64,000 bases of DNA from contig NZ_UNRE01000001.1 of assembly GCF_900537085.1 (NCBI RefSeq), positions 377,163-441,162 of the forward strand. Reading direction: 5' to 3'. Below the pieces are notes generated by a model. The model searched no databases. It saw nothing but the letters and a program-made list of their open reading frames with translations, and was not told the DNA's origin. This document shows, piece by piece, positions 38,816-47,913 of this stretch (position 1 is its first letter; every line of letters starts with the position of its first letter). The position numbers were made by a program, and so were the translations under genes. Source of the stretch: Agarivorans sp. Alg241-V36 (GTDB lineage Bacteria; Pseudomonadota; Gammaproteobacteria; Enterobacterales; Celerinatantimonadaceae).

Positions 38816-40284
38816 GTGTGCAACATGACCAAGCCAGCCAATTTAAGCAGCAAGCTAGCGATGCCTTAGCCGATCCACAACTGCGTAGTAACTTTCGCGG
38901 CGCAATGGATTACTTACAACAAAAGCGTAAAGACGCCTTCAGCGATGAGCAAGAGCTCGCGCAACTTCGTGAACATGCAGAGAACATTCGCCAACGCTGT
39001 TTAAGCAAGCTGCCACAGCTATTAGAGCAGCTAGAGAAAAACTGCCAAGCCAATGGAATACAAGTGCATTGGGCCGAAGATACCAGCCAAGCTCAACAGC
39101 TGATTGCCGAATTAATTCAGCAAAAAGGTGCTAGCAAGGTGGTTAAAGGCAAGTCGATGGTGACTGAAGAAATCGAGCTTAACCAGCACTTAGAAAACCT
39201 TGGCATTGAGTGTGTCGAAAGCGACATGGGTGAGTACATTGTGCAGCTGGCCCAAGAAACTCCTTCACACATCATCATGCCGGCGATTCACAAAAACAAA
39301 CAACAAGTGGCCGATTTATTCCAACAGCATATTAAAGACTTTGACTACACCTTGTCGGTAGACAAGCTAATCCAAACTGGCCGCGAGGTTCTGCGAACTA
39401 AGTTTAAACAAGCCGATGTGGGCATCTCTGGCGTTAACTTTGCGGTGGCTGAAACCGGCACCTTGTGTTTGGTTGAAAACGAAGGCAATGGCCGAATGAC
39501 GACCACTGTTCCGCCCTTACACATTGCGGTAACCGGCATAGAGAAAGTGGTGGAGTTTTTAAGTGATGTACCACCACTATTTAACATATTAACTCGCTCG
39601 GCCACGGGCCAGCAGATCACCACTTATTTCAATATGATCTCAGGGTCACGGCGCGCGCCAGAGCGTGATGGCCCAAGTGAAGTGCATTTGGTATTGCTGG
39701 ATAATGGTCGCTCGCAAGCCTATGCCGATGAAGCCTTACGTAAAACACTGCAATGTATTCGTTGCGGAGCCTGCATGAATCACTGCCCTGTTTATACTCG
39801 GGTGGGCGGCCATGCCTATGGCACCACTTATCCTGGACCCATTGGTAAAATCATCTCCCCACACTTGCAGGGCTTAGAGCAAACCAGTGACTTGGTGACC
39901 GCCTCTAGTCTATGTGGCGCTTGCGAAGAAGTCTGTCCGGTTAAGATCCCCATTCCCAGTTTACTGCAGCGCTTACGCCACGATGCCAAATTGCCCGCAG
40001 CTAAGCAGGCTGCCAGCCTTAAAGGCCAAGCCAGTGCCGCCAGCAGTTTAGAACATAATGCCTGGCGAGTATGGGCATGGCTTAGCACTCACCCCCGTTT
40101 TTATAATTGGGCGATGGCTGTTGGGGTAAAATTTGCCAAGTACTTACCCATGCCCATGGGAGAGTGGACGCGCTGTCGCAGCAAGCCGGAACTGGCAGAG
40201 CAAACCTTCCATCAAAAAATGAAGCAGCGCGCAGCTAAGCAGGCATCTGAGTCTGTAGCGTCTGTGAACAAAGGAGCAAACTAA
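38812..40284 (+). CDS. lldF: Iron-sulfur protein LldF (LutB type)
   Basis: 490 aa. An N-terminal DUF162 domain (QQKGASKVVKGKSMVTEEIEL, GVNFAVAETGTLCLVENEGNGRM) is followed by two 4Fe-4S motifs, CIRCGACMNHCPVY and CGACEEVCPVKIP. It carries electrons from L-lactate oxidation towards quinone. It overlaps lldE upstream (4 bp) and lldG downstream (TAATG), so expression is tightly coupled. Confidence 0.94.
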   Translation: MSVQHDQASQFKQQASDALADPQLRSNFRGAMDYLQQKRKDAFSDEQELAQLREHAENIRQRCLSKLPQLLEQLEKNCQANGIQVHWAEDTSQAQQLIAELIQQKGASKVVKGKSMVTEEIELNQHLENLGIECVESDMGEYIVQLAQETPSHIIMPAIHKNKQQVADLFQQHIKDFDYTLSVDKLIQTGREVLRTKFKQADVGISGVNFAVAETGTLCLVENEGNGRMTTTVPPLHIAVTGIEKVVEFLSDVPPLFNILTRSATGQQITTYFNMISGSRRAPERDGPSEVHLVLLDNGRSQAYADEALRKTLQCIRCGACMNHCPVYTRVGGHAYGTTYPGPIGKIISPHLQGLEQTSDLVTASSLCGACEEVCPVKIPIPSLLQRLRHDAKLPAAKQAASLKGQASAASSLEHNAWRVWAWLSTHPRFYNWAMAVGVKFAKYLPMPMGEWTRCRSKPELAEQTFHQKMKQRAAKQASESVASVNKGAN

Positions 40285-40952
40285 TGGCCGCCAGTACCAC
40301 TAGTGCCAAGCAAAATATTATCCAGCGCTTAAAGGCTGTATCGGCCTTGGCGCCAGCAAACTCTAGCACCAGTTATAAAGCTTGGCAGGCACAATCTGCA
40401 GCGCAGCGTTTAGCCCGTTTTAAGCAAGCTTTAGTGGCTGCCCACGCGGAGGTGCTTAGCCTTACTAGCTCTAGCCAATTATCTGCCTGTTTGCTTGAGT
40501 TACATCAGCAGCATAAGTGGCAATCTGCCATGTGTGGAATCGGCGGCGAGTGGCACTCTTTTATTAAGCTGGCTTTGGCCGACAAGCTGCAACTCAGCCA
40601 TTTCTCACAGCCATTTGAGCAACATAAACACGCCTTGTTTGAAAACACCCAAGTTACCTTTACCGCTTGCGATGCAGGCATTGCTGATACTGGCACCTTA
40701 GTGCTTAAGCCCAGCGCTGAAGAGCCGCGCAGTTTATCGCTAATTGCGCCCTGTCATGTAGCCGTTATTAAAGCCAGCCAAATTGTAGATAATTTCGCTC
40801 AGCTAATGGCCGAGCAGCACTGGCAGCAAGGTTTACCCAGCAATGTGGTGTTGATTTCGGGGCCATCTAAAACCGCTGATATTCAGCAAACCTTAGCCTA
40901 CGGCGCCCATGGCCCCAGCGAGTTAGTTGTGATTGTGATTGACGGCGAATAG
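40284..40952 (+). CDS. lldG: LldG (LutC type) lactate-oxidation protein
   Basis: 222-aa DUF162/LUD-domain protein. The conserved TFTACDAGIADTGTLVLKPSAEEPRSLSLIAPCHVAVI matches the LUD nucleotide-like fold; VVLISGPSKTADIQQTLAYGAHGPSELVVIVID is the diagnostic C-terminus. Third member of the LldEFG complex. The N-terminal 100 residues are more variable. dld follows after 55 bp. Confidence 0.93.
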   Translation: MAASTTSAKQNIIQRLKAVSALAPANSSTSYKAWQAQSAAQRLARFKQALVAAHAEVLSLTSSSQLSACLLELHQQHKWQSAMCGIGGEWHSFIKLALADKLQLSHFSQPFEQHKHALFENTQVTFTACDAGIADTGTLVLKPSAEEPRSLSLIAPCHVAVIKASQIVDNFAQLMAEQHWQQGLPSNVVLISGPSKTADIQQTLAYGAHGPSELVVIVIDGE

Positions 40953-41007
40953 CCGAACAAATTTTACTTTTTAAAGTACCAGCAGAATCAGTGGAGTAGC
41001 AAAAAGC

Positions 41008-43836
41008 ATGACTCAAGCACACACCGAGTTAGACGGACCTTACCTAAAATTGTTTGAACAACTGTCGCTTAAGCTAGCCTCCGAGCAGCTTATGAGCAGT
41101 AAAGCGCAAACCTTGGCTTATGGCACCGATGCCAGCTTTTACCGCTTAATCCCTAAACTGGTGGTTAAGGTGAACAGCTTGGATCAGCTGCAGTTGGTAA
41201 TGGCTAACTGCGCTGAGTTAGCGCTGCCTTATACCTTTCGGGCCGCAGGTACTAGCTTGTCGGGCCAAGCGATTAGTGATTCGGTGCTTATTTTGCTGAG
41301 CGATGATTGGCGTTCTCATCAAATTTTGGAAGACGGCAATAAAATTAGCCTGCAACCGGGTGTAATAGGTGCTGATGCTAATCGCTATCTAGCGCCGTTT
41401 CAGCGAAAAATTGGCCCTGATCCCGCTTCCATTAACGCCTGTAAAATTGGCGGCATTGCGGCCAATAATGCCTCGGGCATGTGTTGCGGTACTGCACAAA
41501 ACTCTTATCATACAATGGCTTCTATAACTTTGGTGTTTTCTGACGGCACGGTGCTTAATACCGGTGATCCGCAAAGTGTTGCAGCCTTTAAACAAAGCCA
41601 TGCTAGTTTGTTGGAGCAGCTAAGTGAACTGGCGCAAACCACCCAACAGAACCAAGCTTTAGCCGACAAAATTCGCCATAAATATCGGCTTAAAAATACC
41701 ACCGGTTATAGCTTAAATGCACTCGTGGACTTTAGCGATCCCTTCGATGTTTTGCAGCACTTAATGATTGGCTCAGAAGGGACTTTAGCCTTTATAGCCG
41801 AGCTTACCTACAACACCGTGGAAGAGCATCCGCACAAAGCTTCAACTTTATTAGTATTTGAAAACAGCGAGATAGCCTGTAAGGCGGTGCAGGTAATAGC
41901 CAAACAGCCAGTGGCAGCGGTAGAGCTAATGGACGGCCGCGCCTTAGCATCGGTAGCCAATCAGCCGGGCATGCCTGAGTTTATCGCCGACCTAGATAAT
42001 CAAGCCTGCGCTTTACTAGTGGAAACGCGTGGTAGCCAAGCCGATGAATTAAGCCAACTGTGCCAACAAGTGATGGACAGTTTGCTTGATTTCCCCCGCA
42101 TCGGTGAGGTTGCGTTTACCACTAAATCTGCCGAAACCGCAGCCCTTTGGGCCATTCGCAAAGGCATGTTCCCAGCCGTGGGCGCGGTGCGAGAAACTGG
42201 CACCACGGTGATTATCGAAGACGTGGCTTTTCCAGTAGAACGTCTTGCTAATGGCGTAAACGAGCTGCAAGCGCTGTTTACCAAACATGGCTATCACGAA
42301 GCGATTATTTTTGGCCACGCGCTAGCTGGTAACCTGCACTTTGTCTTTACCCAAGGCTTCGAAGACCCGGATGAAGTGGCGCGTTATGGACGCTTTATGG
42401 ATGAAGTAAGCCAACTGGTGGCGGTGAAATACCAAGGTTCACTAAAAGCCGAGCATGGCACTGGCCGCAACATGGCACCCTTTGTTGAGCTAGAGTGGGG
42501 CGCCGAGGGGATCGCACTTATGCAGCAAATTAAGCACTTGTTTGACCCGCAAGGTTTGCTTAACCCCGGAGTTATTCTTAATGACGACAAACAAGCACAT
42601 TTAGCTAATTTAAAACCAATGCCAGCCGCCGATGACTTAGTGGATAAGTGTATTGAGTGTGGCTTTTGCGAACCGGTTTGCCCCTCGCGCAGTTTAAGTT
42701 TAAGCCCACGACAACGGATAGTGCTGTATCGAGAACTTAGCGAGTTGCGCCGCAGTGGCGATAAACCCTTGCGCTTAGCCGAACTAGAAAAAGACTTTAA
42801 GTACCAAGGCGTAGATACCTGCGCCGCAGTAGGTTTGTGCGCAGACCGTTGCCCCGTAGGCATTAATACCGGAGATTTAGTGCGAAAACTTCGAGAGAAG
42901 CAATACGCCAAACATCAAGACATAGCCCGTTGGACAGCTGAGCATTTCTCTAGCGTAGCCACTATGACGCGCTTAGGATTAGGAACTGCTGAACTGGGCC
43001 ACAAAGTATTGGGCGACAAAGCCCTCGGTGCGATAAGCAAAGGCATTACAAAAGTCTCGGCAGGCAAAGTGCCTACCTGGAACCCGAGTTTTCCGCGGCG
43101 GGCAAAGTATCAACCCCCTCAAGCGCGCTTTCATAAACAAAAGGTCGTGTATATTCCATCCTGTGCTTCGCGCACTATGGCGCCACCGGCAGATGCTATC
43201 GACCCGCGCCCCTTGCTAGAAGTGACTTGCAGCGTGTTAGAAAAAGCCGGTTTTGAGGTGATAATTCCCGACAATGGTGATGAGCTATGTTGCGGCATGC
43301 CTTATCACAGCAAAGGCATGTTTGATTTGGCTAGCAGCAAATCTCAACAGCTAGAAGACAGCATTTGGCAACTTAGCGAACATGGCCGCTGGCCAGTACT
43401 TATGGACACCAGTCCCTGTGCAAAACGCAGTAAAGAGCAGTTTGAGAAAGACTTAGATATTCACGAACCCATCGGCTTTATTCACCAGCACGCCTTAGAC
43501 AAGCTAGAGATTGCCATGCTCGACGAGCCAGTAATGCTGCATTTAACTTGTAGCTCTAGGCGAATGGACATGCACGATCCCTTATTAAGCATTGCCAAGC
43601 GCTGCGCCAAACAAACAGTATTGCCAGAGCATATATATTGCTGCGGCTGGGCAGGAGACAAAGGCTTTACCACCCCTGAGTTAAACCAAGCCGCACTTGC
43701 GCCACTTAAAGCCCAAGTGCCAGAAGGCTGCACCCGCGGTTACAGCAATAGCCGAACCTGCGAAATAGGCTTATCGCAGCATAGCGGAGTGGTGTATCAA
43801 TCGATATTGTATTTAGTCGATGAAGTGAGCTTGTAA
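41008..43836 (+). CDS. dld: FAD/Fe-S D-lactate dehydrogenase (Dld-II type)
   Basis: 942-aa four-part enzyme. Residues about 30-270 are an FAD-binding PCMH domain (TFRAAGTSLSGQAISDSVLI, GGIAANNASGMCCG). About 280-530 is the FAD-oxidase C domain (HALAGNLHFVFTQGF, KAEHGTGRNMAPFVELEWG). Next are two 4Fe-4S motifs (CIECGFCEPVCPSR, CAAVGLCADRCPVGI). The end holds two CCG domains (ELCCGMPYHSKGM, YCCGWAGDKGF). This equals Shewanella Dld-II, the main D-lactate dehydrogenase, which is linked to lldEFG and a permease. The permease gene is not in this operon. The operon therefore encodes enzymes for both lactate isomers. Confidence 0.93.
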   Translation: MTQAHTELDGPYLKLFEQLSLKLASEQLMSSKAQTLAYGTDASFYRLIPKLVVKVNSLDQLQLVMANCAELALPYTFRAAGTSLSGQAISDSVLILLSDDWRSHQILEDGNKISLQPGVIGADANRYLAPFQRKIGPDPASINACKIGGIAANNASGMCCGTAQNSYHTMASITLVFSDGTVLNTGDPQSVAAFKQSHASLLEQLSELAQTTQQNQALADKIRHKYRLKNTTGYSLNALVDFSDPFDVLQHLMIGSEGTLAFIAELTYNTVEEHPHKASTLLVFENSEIACKAVQVIAKQPVAAVELMDGRALASVANQPGMPEFIADLDNQACALLVETRGSQADELSQLCQQVMDSLLDFPRIGEVAFTTKSAETAALWAIRKGMFPAVGAVRETGTTVIIEDVAFPVERLANGVNELQALFTKHGYHEAIIFGHALAGNLHFVFTQGFEDPDEVARYGRFMDEVSQLVAVKYQGSLKAEHGTGRNMAPFVELEWGAEGIALMQQIKHLFDPQGLLNPGVILNDDKQAHLANLKPMPAADDLVDKCIECGFCEPVCPSRSLSLSPRQRIVLYRELSELRRSGDKPLRLAELEKDFKYQGVDTCAAVGLCADRCPVGINTGDLVRKLREKQYAKHQDIARWTAEHFSSVATMTRLGLGTAELGHKVLGDKALGAISKGITKVSAGKVPTWNPSFPRRAKYQPPQARFHKQKVVYIPSCASRTMAPPADAIDPRPLLEVTCSVLEKAGFEVIIPDNGDELCCGMPYHSKGMFDLASSKSQQLEDSIWQLSEHGRWPVLMDTSPCAKRSKEQFEKDLDIHEPIGFIHQHALDKLEIAMLDEPVMLHLTCSSRRMDMHDPLLSIAKRCAKQTVLPEHIYCCGWAGDKGFTTPELNQAALAPLKAQVPEGCTRGYSNSRTCEIGLSQHSGVVYQSILYLVDEVSL

Positions 43837-43894
43837 AGTTCTGAGCAAACAAGCTTATAGCTAAGAGTGATAATTTGGTTTGTAGAGTTTGAGT

Positions 43895-43988
43895 TAACGC
43901 CGCGCTAAGCGGACGGAAATTGTTGGCTATTGTGCGGAGTTAAGCTGAACTAAGCTAACTGTTTTTATTCCGCTAAAAGCGCTTGTTA
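43895..43988 (-). other. attC-like integron recombination site
   Basis: Read on the minus strand, the 94 bp begin TAACAAGCGCTTTTAGCGGA (43988 to 43969) and end TCCGCTTAGCGCGGCGTTA (43913 to 43895). The two arms pair as TAAC / GTTA, GCGCT / AGCGC and AGCGGA / TCCGCT, with unpaired bases between boxes, which is the R''-L''-L'-R' plan of attC sites. The middle contains a further weak inverted repeat (AGTTAAGCT / AGCTAACT). It lies 20 bp after the stop of the 99-aa ORF and in the same orientation, exactly where a cassette attC should be. The outer R boxes (CTCTAAC and GTTAACT) deviate by a base each from RYYYAAC/GTTRRRY. An integron integrase lies 20 kb away. Confidence 0.6.
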
Positions 43989-44007
43989 GAGATTGCTCTC
44001 TATACGG

Positions 44008-44307
44008 TTACTTTAATCCGTATGTAAGTACAGCTCCAAGGACAACTATTAGAATAGGAATCCATAACTTTTCTATTCTAAACAAGCTGCTTTGCTTTGA
44101 AACTGTCGGCTTTTCAAGGTAATCAACACCTAGAGTAGTTAACCTTAAATTTTGATATTCAAATTCGGTCGGCGATGAAGATGACGTAACATCTTCACCA
44201 TAAACTAAGCCCCTCTCACAAAGGTCATTAACAATGTAACAGTCAACTCCCAAAGAGTTACAGTTCGGGTTAGCTTGAATATACTTAAGTACATCGCGTA
44301 CGTTCAC
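44008..44307 (-). CDS. Cassette-like 99-aa protein: winged-helix-like N-terminus and C-terminal membrane anchor
   Basis: Starts at a GTG at 44307 with AGAGG 9 nt upstream; a longer frame from a TTG at 44379 has no ribosome site. Residues 1-about 70 (NVRDVLKYIQANPNCNSLGVDCYIVNDLCERGLVYGEDV ... LRLTTLGVDYLEKP) look like a small winged-helix domain of the type seen in prophage and cassette proteins. Residues about 80-99 (LWIPILIVVLGAVLTYGLK) are one transmembrane helix at the very C-terminus. No named family is recognised. AT-rich relative to neighbours, no promoter or partner nearby and an attC-like site right behind it: it has the look of an integron gene cassette. Confidence 0.6.
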   Translation of the reverse strand: MNVRDVLKYIQANPNCNSLGVDCYIVNDLCERGLVYGEDVTSSSSPTEFEYQNLRLTTLGVDYLEKPTVSKQSSLFRIEKLWIPILIVVLGAVLTYGLK

Positions 44308-44629
44308 AATTGCATACCTCTGACATTTGTATAGTGCACATGCGTGTTTCCCACAGTAGACCAGTGAAAGCGCACGCAACTAATCATATGAACTTATTGA
44401 AGAAACAATAATAAGGCTCAATACGTTATCTGGCAAAACGCTCATGCACAGTTAATAAACCTATTATTTAATTTCACACTTAGCTAAGTGATTGATACTA
44501 ATATTGTAATTTTTACACCTCAAGGCCAAACGGGCAAAATTTAGCGTATACGAGAGGTAAAATGGCTCAGAACCAATAACACTTTTGCAGTTTACATCTT
44601 TCGGCTAAGGCTAGGCCTTGGTTACCTAG
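44308..44629. other. Intergenic region between the cassette-like gene and the ABC exporter gene
   Basis: 322 AT-rich bases. The upstream border of the putative cassette should be here, but no canonical GTTRRRY junction stands out (candidates on the minus strand are GTTGCGT near 44380 and GTTTTGC near 44430). I see no ORF with a ribosome site and no clear terminator for the ABC gene. Confidence 0.5.
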
Positions 44630-46450
44630 CTATTGTTGATGTTTAAACTGCAACTCTACCAAGCGTTGATATAACTGGCAGCTTTGCAGTAAAGATTGAT
44701 GGTTGCCAACATCAATTAGGCGGCCTTGGTCCATAACCGCGATTTTGTCGGCGTGCTGAATAGTTGATAGGCGATGGGCAATAATTAAGGTGGTTCTGTT
44801 GTGCATTAATTCTTGCAGGGCTTGCTGAACGTGGTGTTCACTTTCGCTGTCTAGGGCGCTGGTGGCTTCGTCCAACAACAGTATGCTGGGGTTCTTTAAT
44901 ATGGCTCTGGCGATAGCAATGCGCTGGCGTTGACCGCCAGAAAGGCGCACCCCGCGCTCGCCTAAAAAGCTGTTGTAGCCTTGTGGTAGTTGGCTAATAA
45001 ACTCATGGGCGTGAGCTTTTTTCGCTGCCTCAATCACCTGTTCATCGCTGGCTTCGGGGTTGCCATAACGTATGTTGTGGAATACGTCGCTGCTAAATAG
45101 GGCTGGGTGTTGCGGCACTAGGGCCATGTGTTGGCGCAGTGCTGCTGGATCTAGTTGGCGAATGTTTACGCCGCCTAAACTTACCTCTCCCTTTTGCGGG
45201 TCGTAAAAGCGTTGCAGCAATTCAAACAGGGTTGTTTTGCCCGCGCCCGAAGACCCAACAAGTGCCAGTACTTTGCCTTTATCAGCCTGTAAACTGAGTT
45301 GCTCTGTGGCTGCGATATCGGGTTTGGAAGGGTAGAAGAAGGTAACATTGTTAAAGGCCACTTCGGCGGCTAGCCCCTTGGCTGAAATGAGGTGCTGGCG
45401 AGGTGCGGTAATGTGGCTTTCTACTTGGAGAATTTCTATCAGGCGCTCGGTGGCACCCGCAGCGCGTTGTAACTCGCCCAATACTTCAGAAATGGTGGCT
45501 AAAGAAGAGGCTACCATAATGGCATAAAACACAAAGGCGGCTAAATCTCCGGCCGACATTACGCCGTTAATTACGTCGCTTCCACCTACCCATAACATGC
45601 CAGCAATGGCACTAAACACAATTACTATCACGCCAGAAATTAAGATGGCGCGTTGTTTAACTCGCTGCCGGCCTACTTCAAAGGCCTTTTCTACTTCTTT
45701 AGAAAATAGTGCGCTTTCTTGGGGCTCGTTGCTGTAGCTTTGCACCGTTTTTATTTGCTCAATGGCTTCGCCTGCATAGCTGCCTACATCGGCCATTGAA
45801 TCTTGGCTTTGTCGCGATAGCGCTCTCACTCGCCGCCCGTAAATCAAGATAGGAACCAAGATAAAAGGCACCGAGGCTAATACAATAAGGGTGAGTTTTA
45901 TATTGGTGGCAAACAGCATAATTATTGCGCCCACGCACATTAAGGCGCTGCGCATGGCCATGGAAAATGACGAGCCAATAATACTTTGCAATAAGGTGGT
46001 GTCGGTGGTGATACGCGACATAATTTCGCCACTGCCGTTGGTTTCAAAGTAACTAGGGTGCAAAGTAATAACGTGATTAAACACCGCTAGCCTAATGTCG
46101 GCGCTCACCCGTTCTCCCACCGAAGACACTAAATAAAAGCGAAAAAAGGTGCCGATAGAAATGAGCAGGGTAACTAGCAGAATAAACTGAATGGCATTGC
46201 CCAGTTCTTGTTGCGACTGCTGGGCGAAACCTTCATCAATCAGTATGCGCACTCCATAACCCACCGAGAGCGTGAGCGAAGCGGTAAAAATGAGCGCTAG
46301 CAGTGCAGCCGCTACCTTAAATTTATAAGGGCGAATAAAGGCGATTAACTCGAACAAAATACGCAGGTTTTTAGTTTTTTGCTCAGGCTGCATAGAGCGG
46401 GTATTTGCTGTGGTTTTAGCCTTGTTGTTTGCCGGCGTTTGAGTTTGCAT
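44630..46450 (-). CDS. MsbA-like ABC exporter (fused permease-ATPase)
   Basis: 606 aa. An N-terminal exporter membrane domain of six helices (about 35-330; SADIRLAVFNHVITLHPSYFETNGSGEIMSRITTDTTLL coupling region) is followed by an ATPase with Walker A VGSSGAGKTT, signature LSGGQRQR and Walker B LLLDEATSALDSES. Half-transporters of this type dimerise; substrates range from lipids to drugs. There is no lpxK next door, so it is not canonical msbA, and similar Alteromonadales proteins are annotated only as ABC transporters. Q-loop VPQHPALFSSDVFHNIRYG is normal. Substrate unknown. Confidence 0.9.
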   Translation of the reverse strand: MQTQTPANNKAKTTANTRSMQPEQKTKNLRILFELIAFIRPYKFKVAAALLALIFTASLTLSVGYGVRILIDEGFAQQSQQELGNAIQFILLVTLLISIGTFFRFYLVSSVGERVSADIRLAVFNHVITLHPSYFETNGSGEIMSRITTDTTLLQSIIGSSFSMAMRSALMCVGAIIMLFATNIKLTLIVLASVPFILVPILIYGRRVRALSRQSQDSMADVGSYAGEAIEQIKTVQSYSNEPQESALFSKEVEKAFEVGRQRVKQRAILISGVIVIVFSAIAGMLWVGGSDVINGVMSAGDLAAFVFYAIMVASSLATISEVLGELQRAAGATERLIEILQVESHITAPRQHLISAKGLAAEVAFNNVTFFYPSKPDIAATEQLSLQADKGKVLALVGSSGAGKTTLFELLQRFYDPQKGEVSLGGVNIRQLDPAALRQHMALVPQHPALFSSDVFHNIRYGNPEASDEQVIEAAKKAHAHEFISQLPQGYNSFLGERGVRLSGGQRQRIAIARAILKNPSILLLDEATSALDSESEHHVQQALQELMHNRTTLIIAHRLSTIQHADKIAVMDQGRLIDVGNHQSLLQSCQLYQRLVELQFKHQQ

Positions 46451-46614
46451 TGCTGAGCCTTGGTTGCACTAGCATGTCGCTAACTAGTTTTGTTCTGCGT
46501 GTTAATAGCCGCCTAAAGTAAACAGGGCTAATCATATAGCTATGGCCTTAAGTGCTTAGAATAGCAAGCCTAAGCCAGAGAAGTGTGGGTGAATTGTCAC
46601 TTTGTAAGCCCGGG

Positions 46615-47163
46615 TTAGTTGGGGCGCTTACTACTTGGCGTTGTTGCGTCTTTTACGGCGCGGTAAACCTTGAGTTTGCAGGCGTCACATCTGGTTTCTA
46701 AACCAATGTATAAAGGGCCCTGGCAAAAGTGGCAGTGGGCGTCTTTAAGTGGTGCAAGTTTGGCTCGCCGCTGTTGGTGACTGGGCAGTTTTTTATGTTT
46801 AAACAACCACACTAAACACAAAATATTGATGATGATACTTAAGCCCCGTAGCCACCAAATGTAGTTATTGTATTGCTGTGCCTCTGGGTCAAATAGCAAA
46901 GCGGTTACGATCAGCGAAAATAACAAAATCACTATTTTTGAGACTAAGCCAGTGGTGTAGCGGCTATCGGTTTGCTTATTACATTTGCTGCAAAGCCAAT
47001 GCTGCCTTTTATTTAAGGGCAAAATGGGGATCCAAAACAAACCTAGCCAAGCGCGATAACGCCACAGTTCGGCAATCACTGGTTTCTCACAATAGTTACA
47101 GTAATCTCGGCTATAGCCAATTCGTTTGGCGTGCCGCTTCTTAATCCCTAAGTGTAAATACAT
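46615..47163 (-). CDS. Zinc-ribbon membrane protein of unknown function
   Basis: 182 aa from the ATG at 47163, which has GGAAG 8 nt upstream; a longer frame to 47262 is possible but weakly supported. Order of parts: zinc-ribbon half CNYCEKP, aromatic segment WRYRAWLGLFWIPILPL, second pair CSKC, two membrane helices (about 83-97 and 109-127), then CHFCQGPLYIGLETRCDACK. The three CxxC pairs plus membrane spans suggest a membrane protein with cytosolic zinc ribbons. No known family is recognised with confidence. A 3' end rich in Ser/Lys closes it. Confidence 0.65.
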   Translation of the reverse strand: MYLHLGIKKRHAKRIGYSRDYCNYCEKPVIAELWRYRAWLGLFWIPILPLNKRQHWLCSKCNKQTDSRYTTGLVSKIVILLFSLIVTALLFDPEAQQYNNYIWWLRGLSIIINILCLVWLFKHKKLPSHQQRRAKLAPLKDAHCHFCQGPLYIGLETRCDACKLKVYRAVKDATTPSSKRPN

Positions 47164-47295
47164 CCTGGCTGCTTCCGTGGCTAAGGGCTTATAGTTTCTG
47201 GCTTGGCTTTTGTTCGCTTGAGCCTTTATGTTACTGATTGCTATGCAATTAATACAGGGCATTATTGGATTATGTGATGTGACTTTAGCTGCACT

Positions 47296-47323
47296 AAAAA
47301 GGCCAGCAAATATGCTGGCCTTG
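47296..47323 (-). terminator. Terminator of the VC2662-family gene
   Basis: On the minus strand, AAGGCCAGCA-TATT-TGCTGGCCTT is followed by TTTTT. It lies 33 bp after the stop codon. Confidence 0.88.
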
Positions 47324-47355
47324 GCTATTAACTGTGCTTATTAGCTTGGCTGAGA

Positions 47356-47913
47356 TTATTTAGCGAAGTTAATAATTGGGAAGCACTTAAAGAAGCCATT
47401 GTCGGCACAGTTAAGTAAGCCGATTTGCACTCCGTCAATTTCTTTAGTCATGTTGAATACACCTAACTGAAAGTTAGACTTTTCAGACATGCTAGCCAAA
47501 CCAACATCGGCTTTGGTGTAACCTTCAGATACGTTTACAGCGCTCCAGTTTAGTCCGTTCACGTCGTTTGTCACGTTAACCGCTGCTAGGTTTACGCCGG
47601 TCGTTGAACCGGTATTCCAGTTAAACAAACCTAAGGATGCGCCTTTCATTTCTTCGGTTACTTTAGCGCCGCCAAAGAACAAACCAAAGTTAACACCGGT
47701 AGTGCGTTTGGTTTCAGACATGCCTAGTACAGAAAAATCCACGCCTTTTACTTCATCAACTTGACCGTGAAGTACTGATAAACGTACACCACCAACAGCG
47801 TCTGAATCAGGCGCATTGTAGCCATTTAAGCTAGAGAACATAACTGGCGAGCTGGCCAGTGCTGGCGCAGAAATTAACGCGCTTAAGGCTAAAGCAGAAA
47901 CAATCTTTTTCAA
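47356..47913 (-). CDS. VC2662-family secreted repeat protein
   Basis: 185 aa from a TTG at 47913 with GGAG 8 nt upstream. A signal peptide ends at APALA. The mature part is a series of short beta repeats with the pattern GV-x-hydrophobic-G-hydrophobic-hydrophobic-N: GVNFGLFF, GASLGLFNW, GVNLAAVNV, GLNWSAVNV, FQLGVFNM, GVQIGLLNC, ending in PIINFAK. This is the LA_2272-like/VC2662 family, found mostly in marine gammaproteobacteria and of unknown function; a beta-solenoid or outer-membrane-associated protein is likely. It is a single-gene unit with its own terminator. Confidence 0.78.
   Translation of the reverse strand: MKKIVSALALSALISAPALASSPVMFSSLNGYNAPDSDAVGGVRLSVLHGQVDEVKGVDFSVLGMSETKRTTGVNFGLFFGGAKVTEEMKGASLGLFNWNTGSTTGVNLAAVNVTNDVNGLNWSAVNVSEGYTKADVGLASMSEKSNFQLGVFNMTKEIDGVQIGLLNCADNGFFKCFPIINFAK

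Noticed and set aside
42384-42911. 175-codon minus-strand frame inside dld
   Set aside because: A mirror of the conserved D-lactate dehydrogenase reading frame; composition is Ser/Arg-rich and no start signal is seen.
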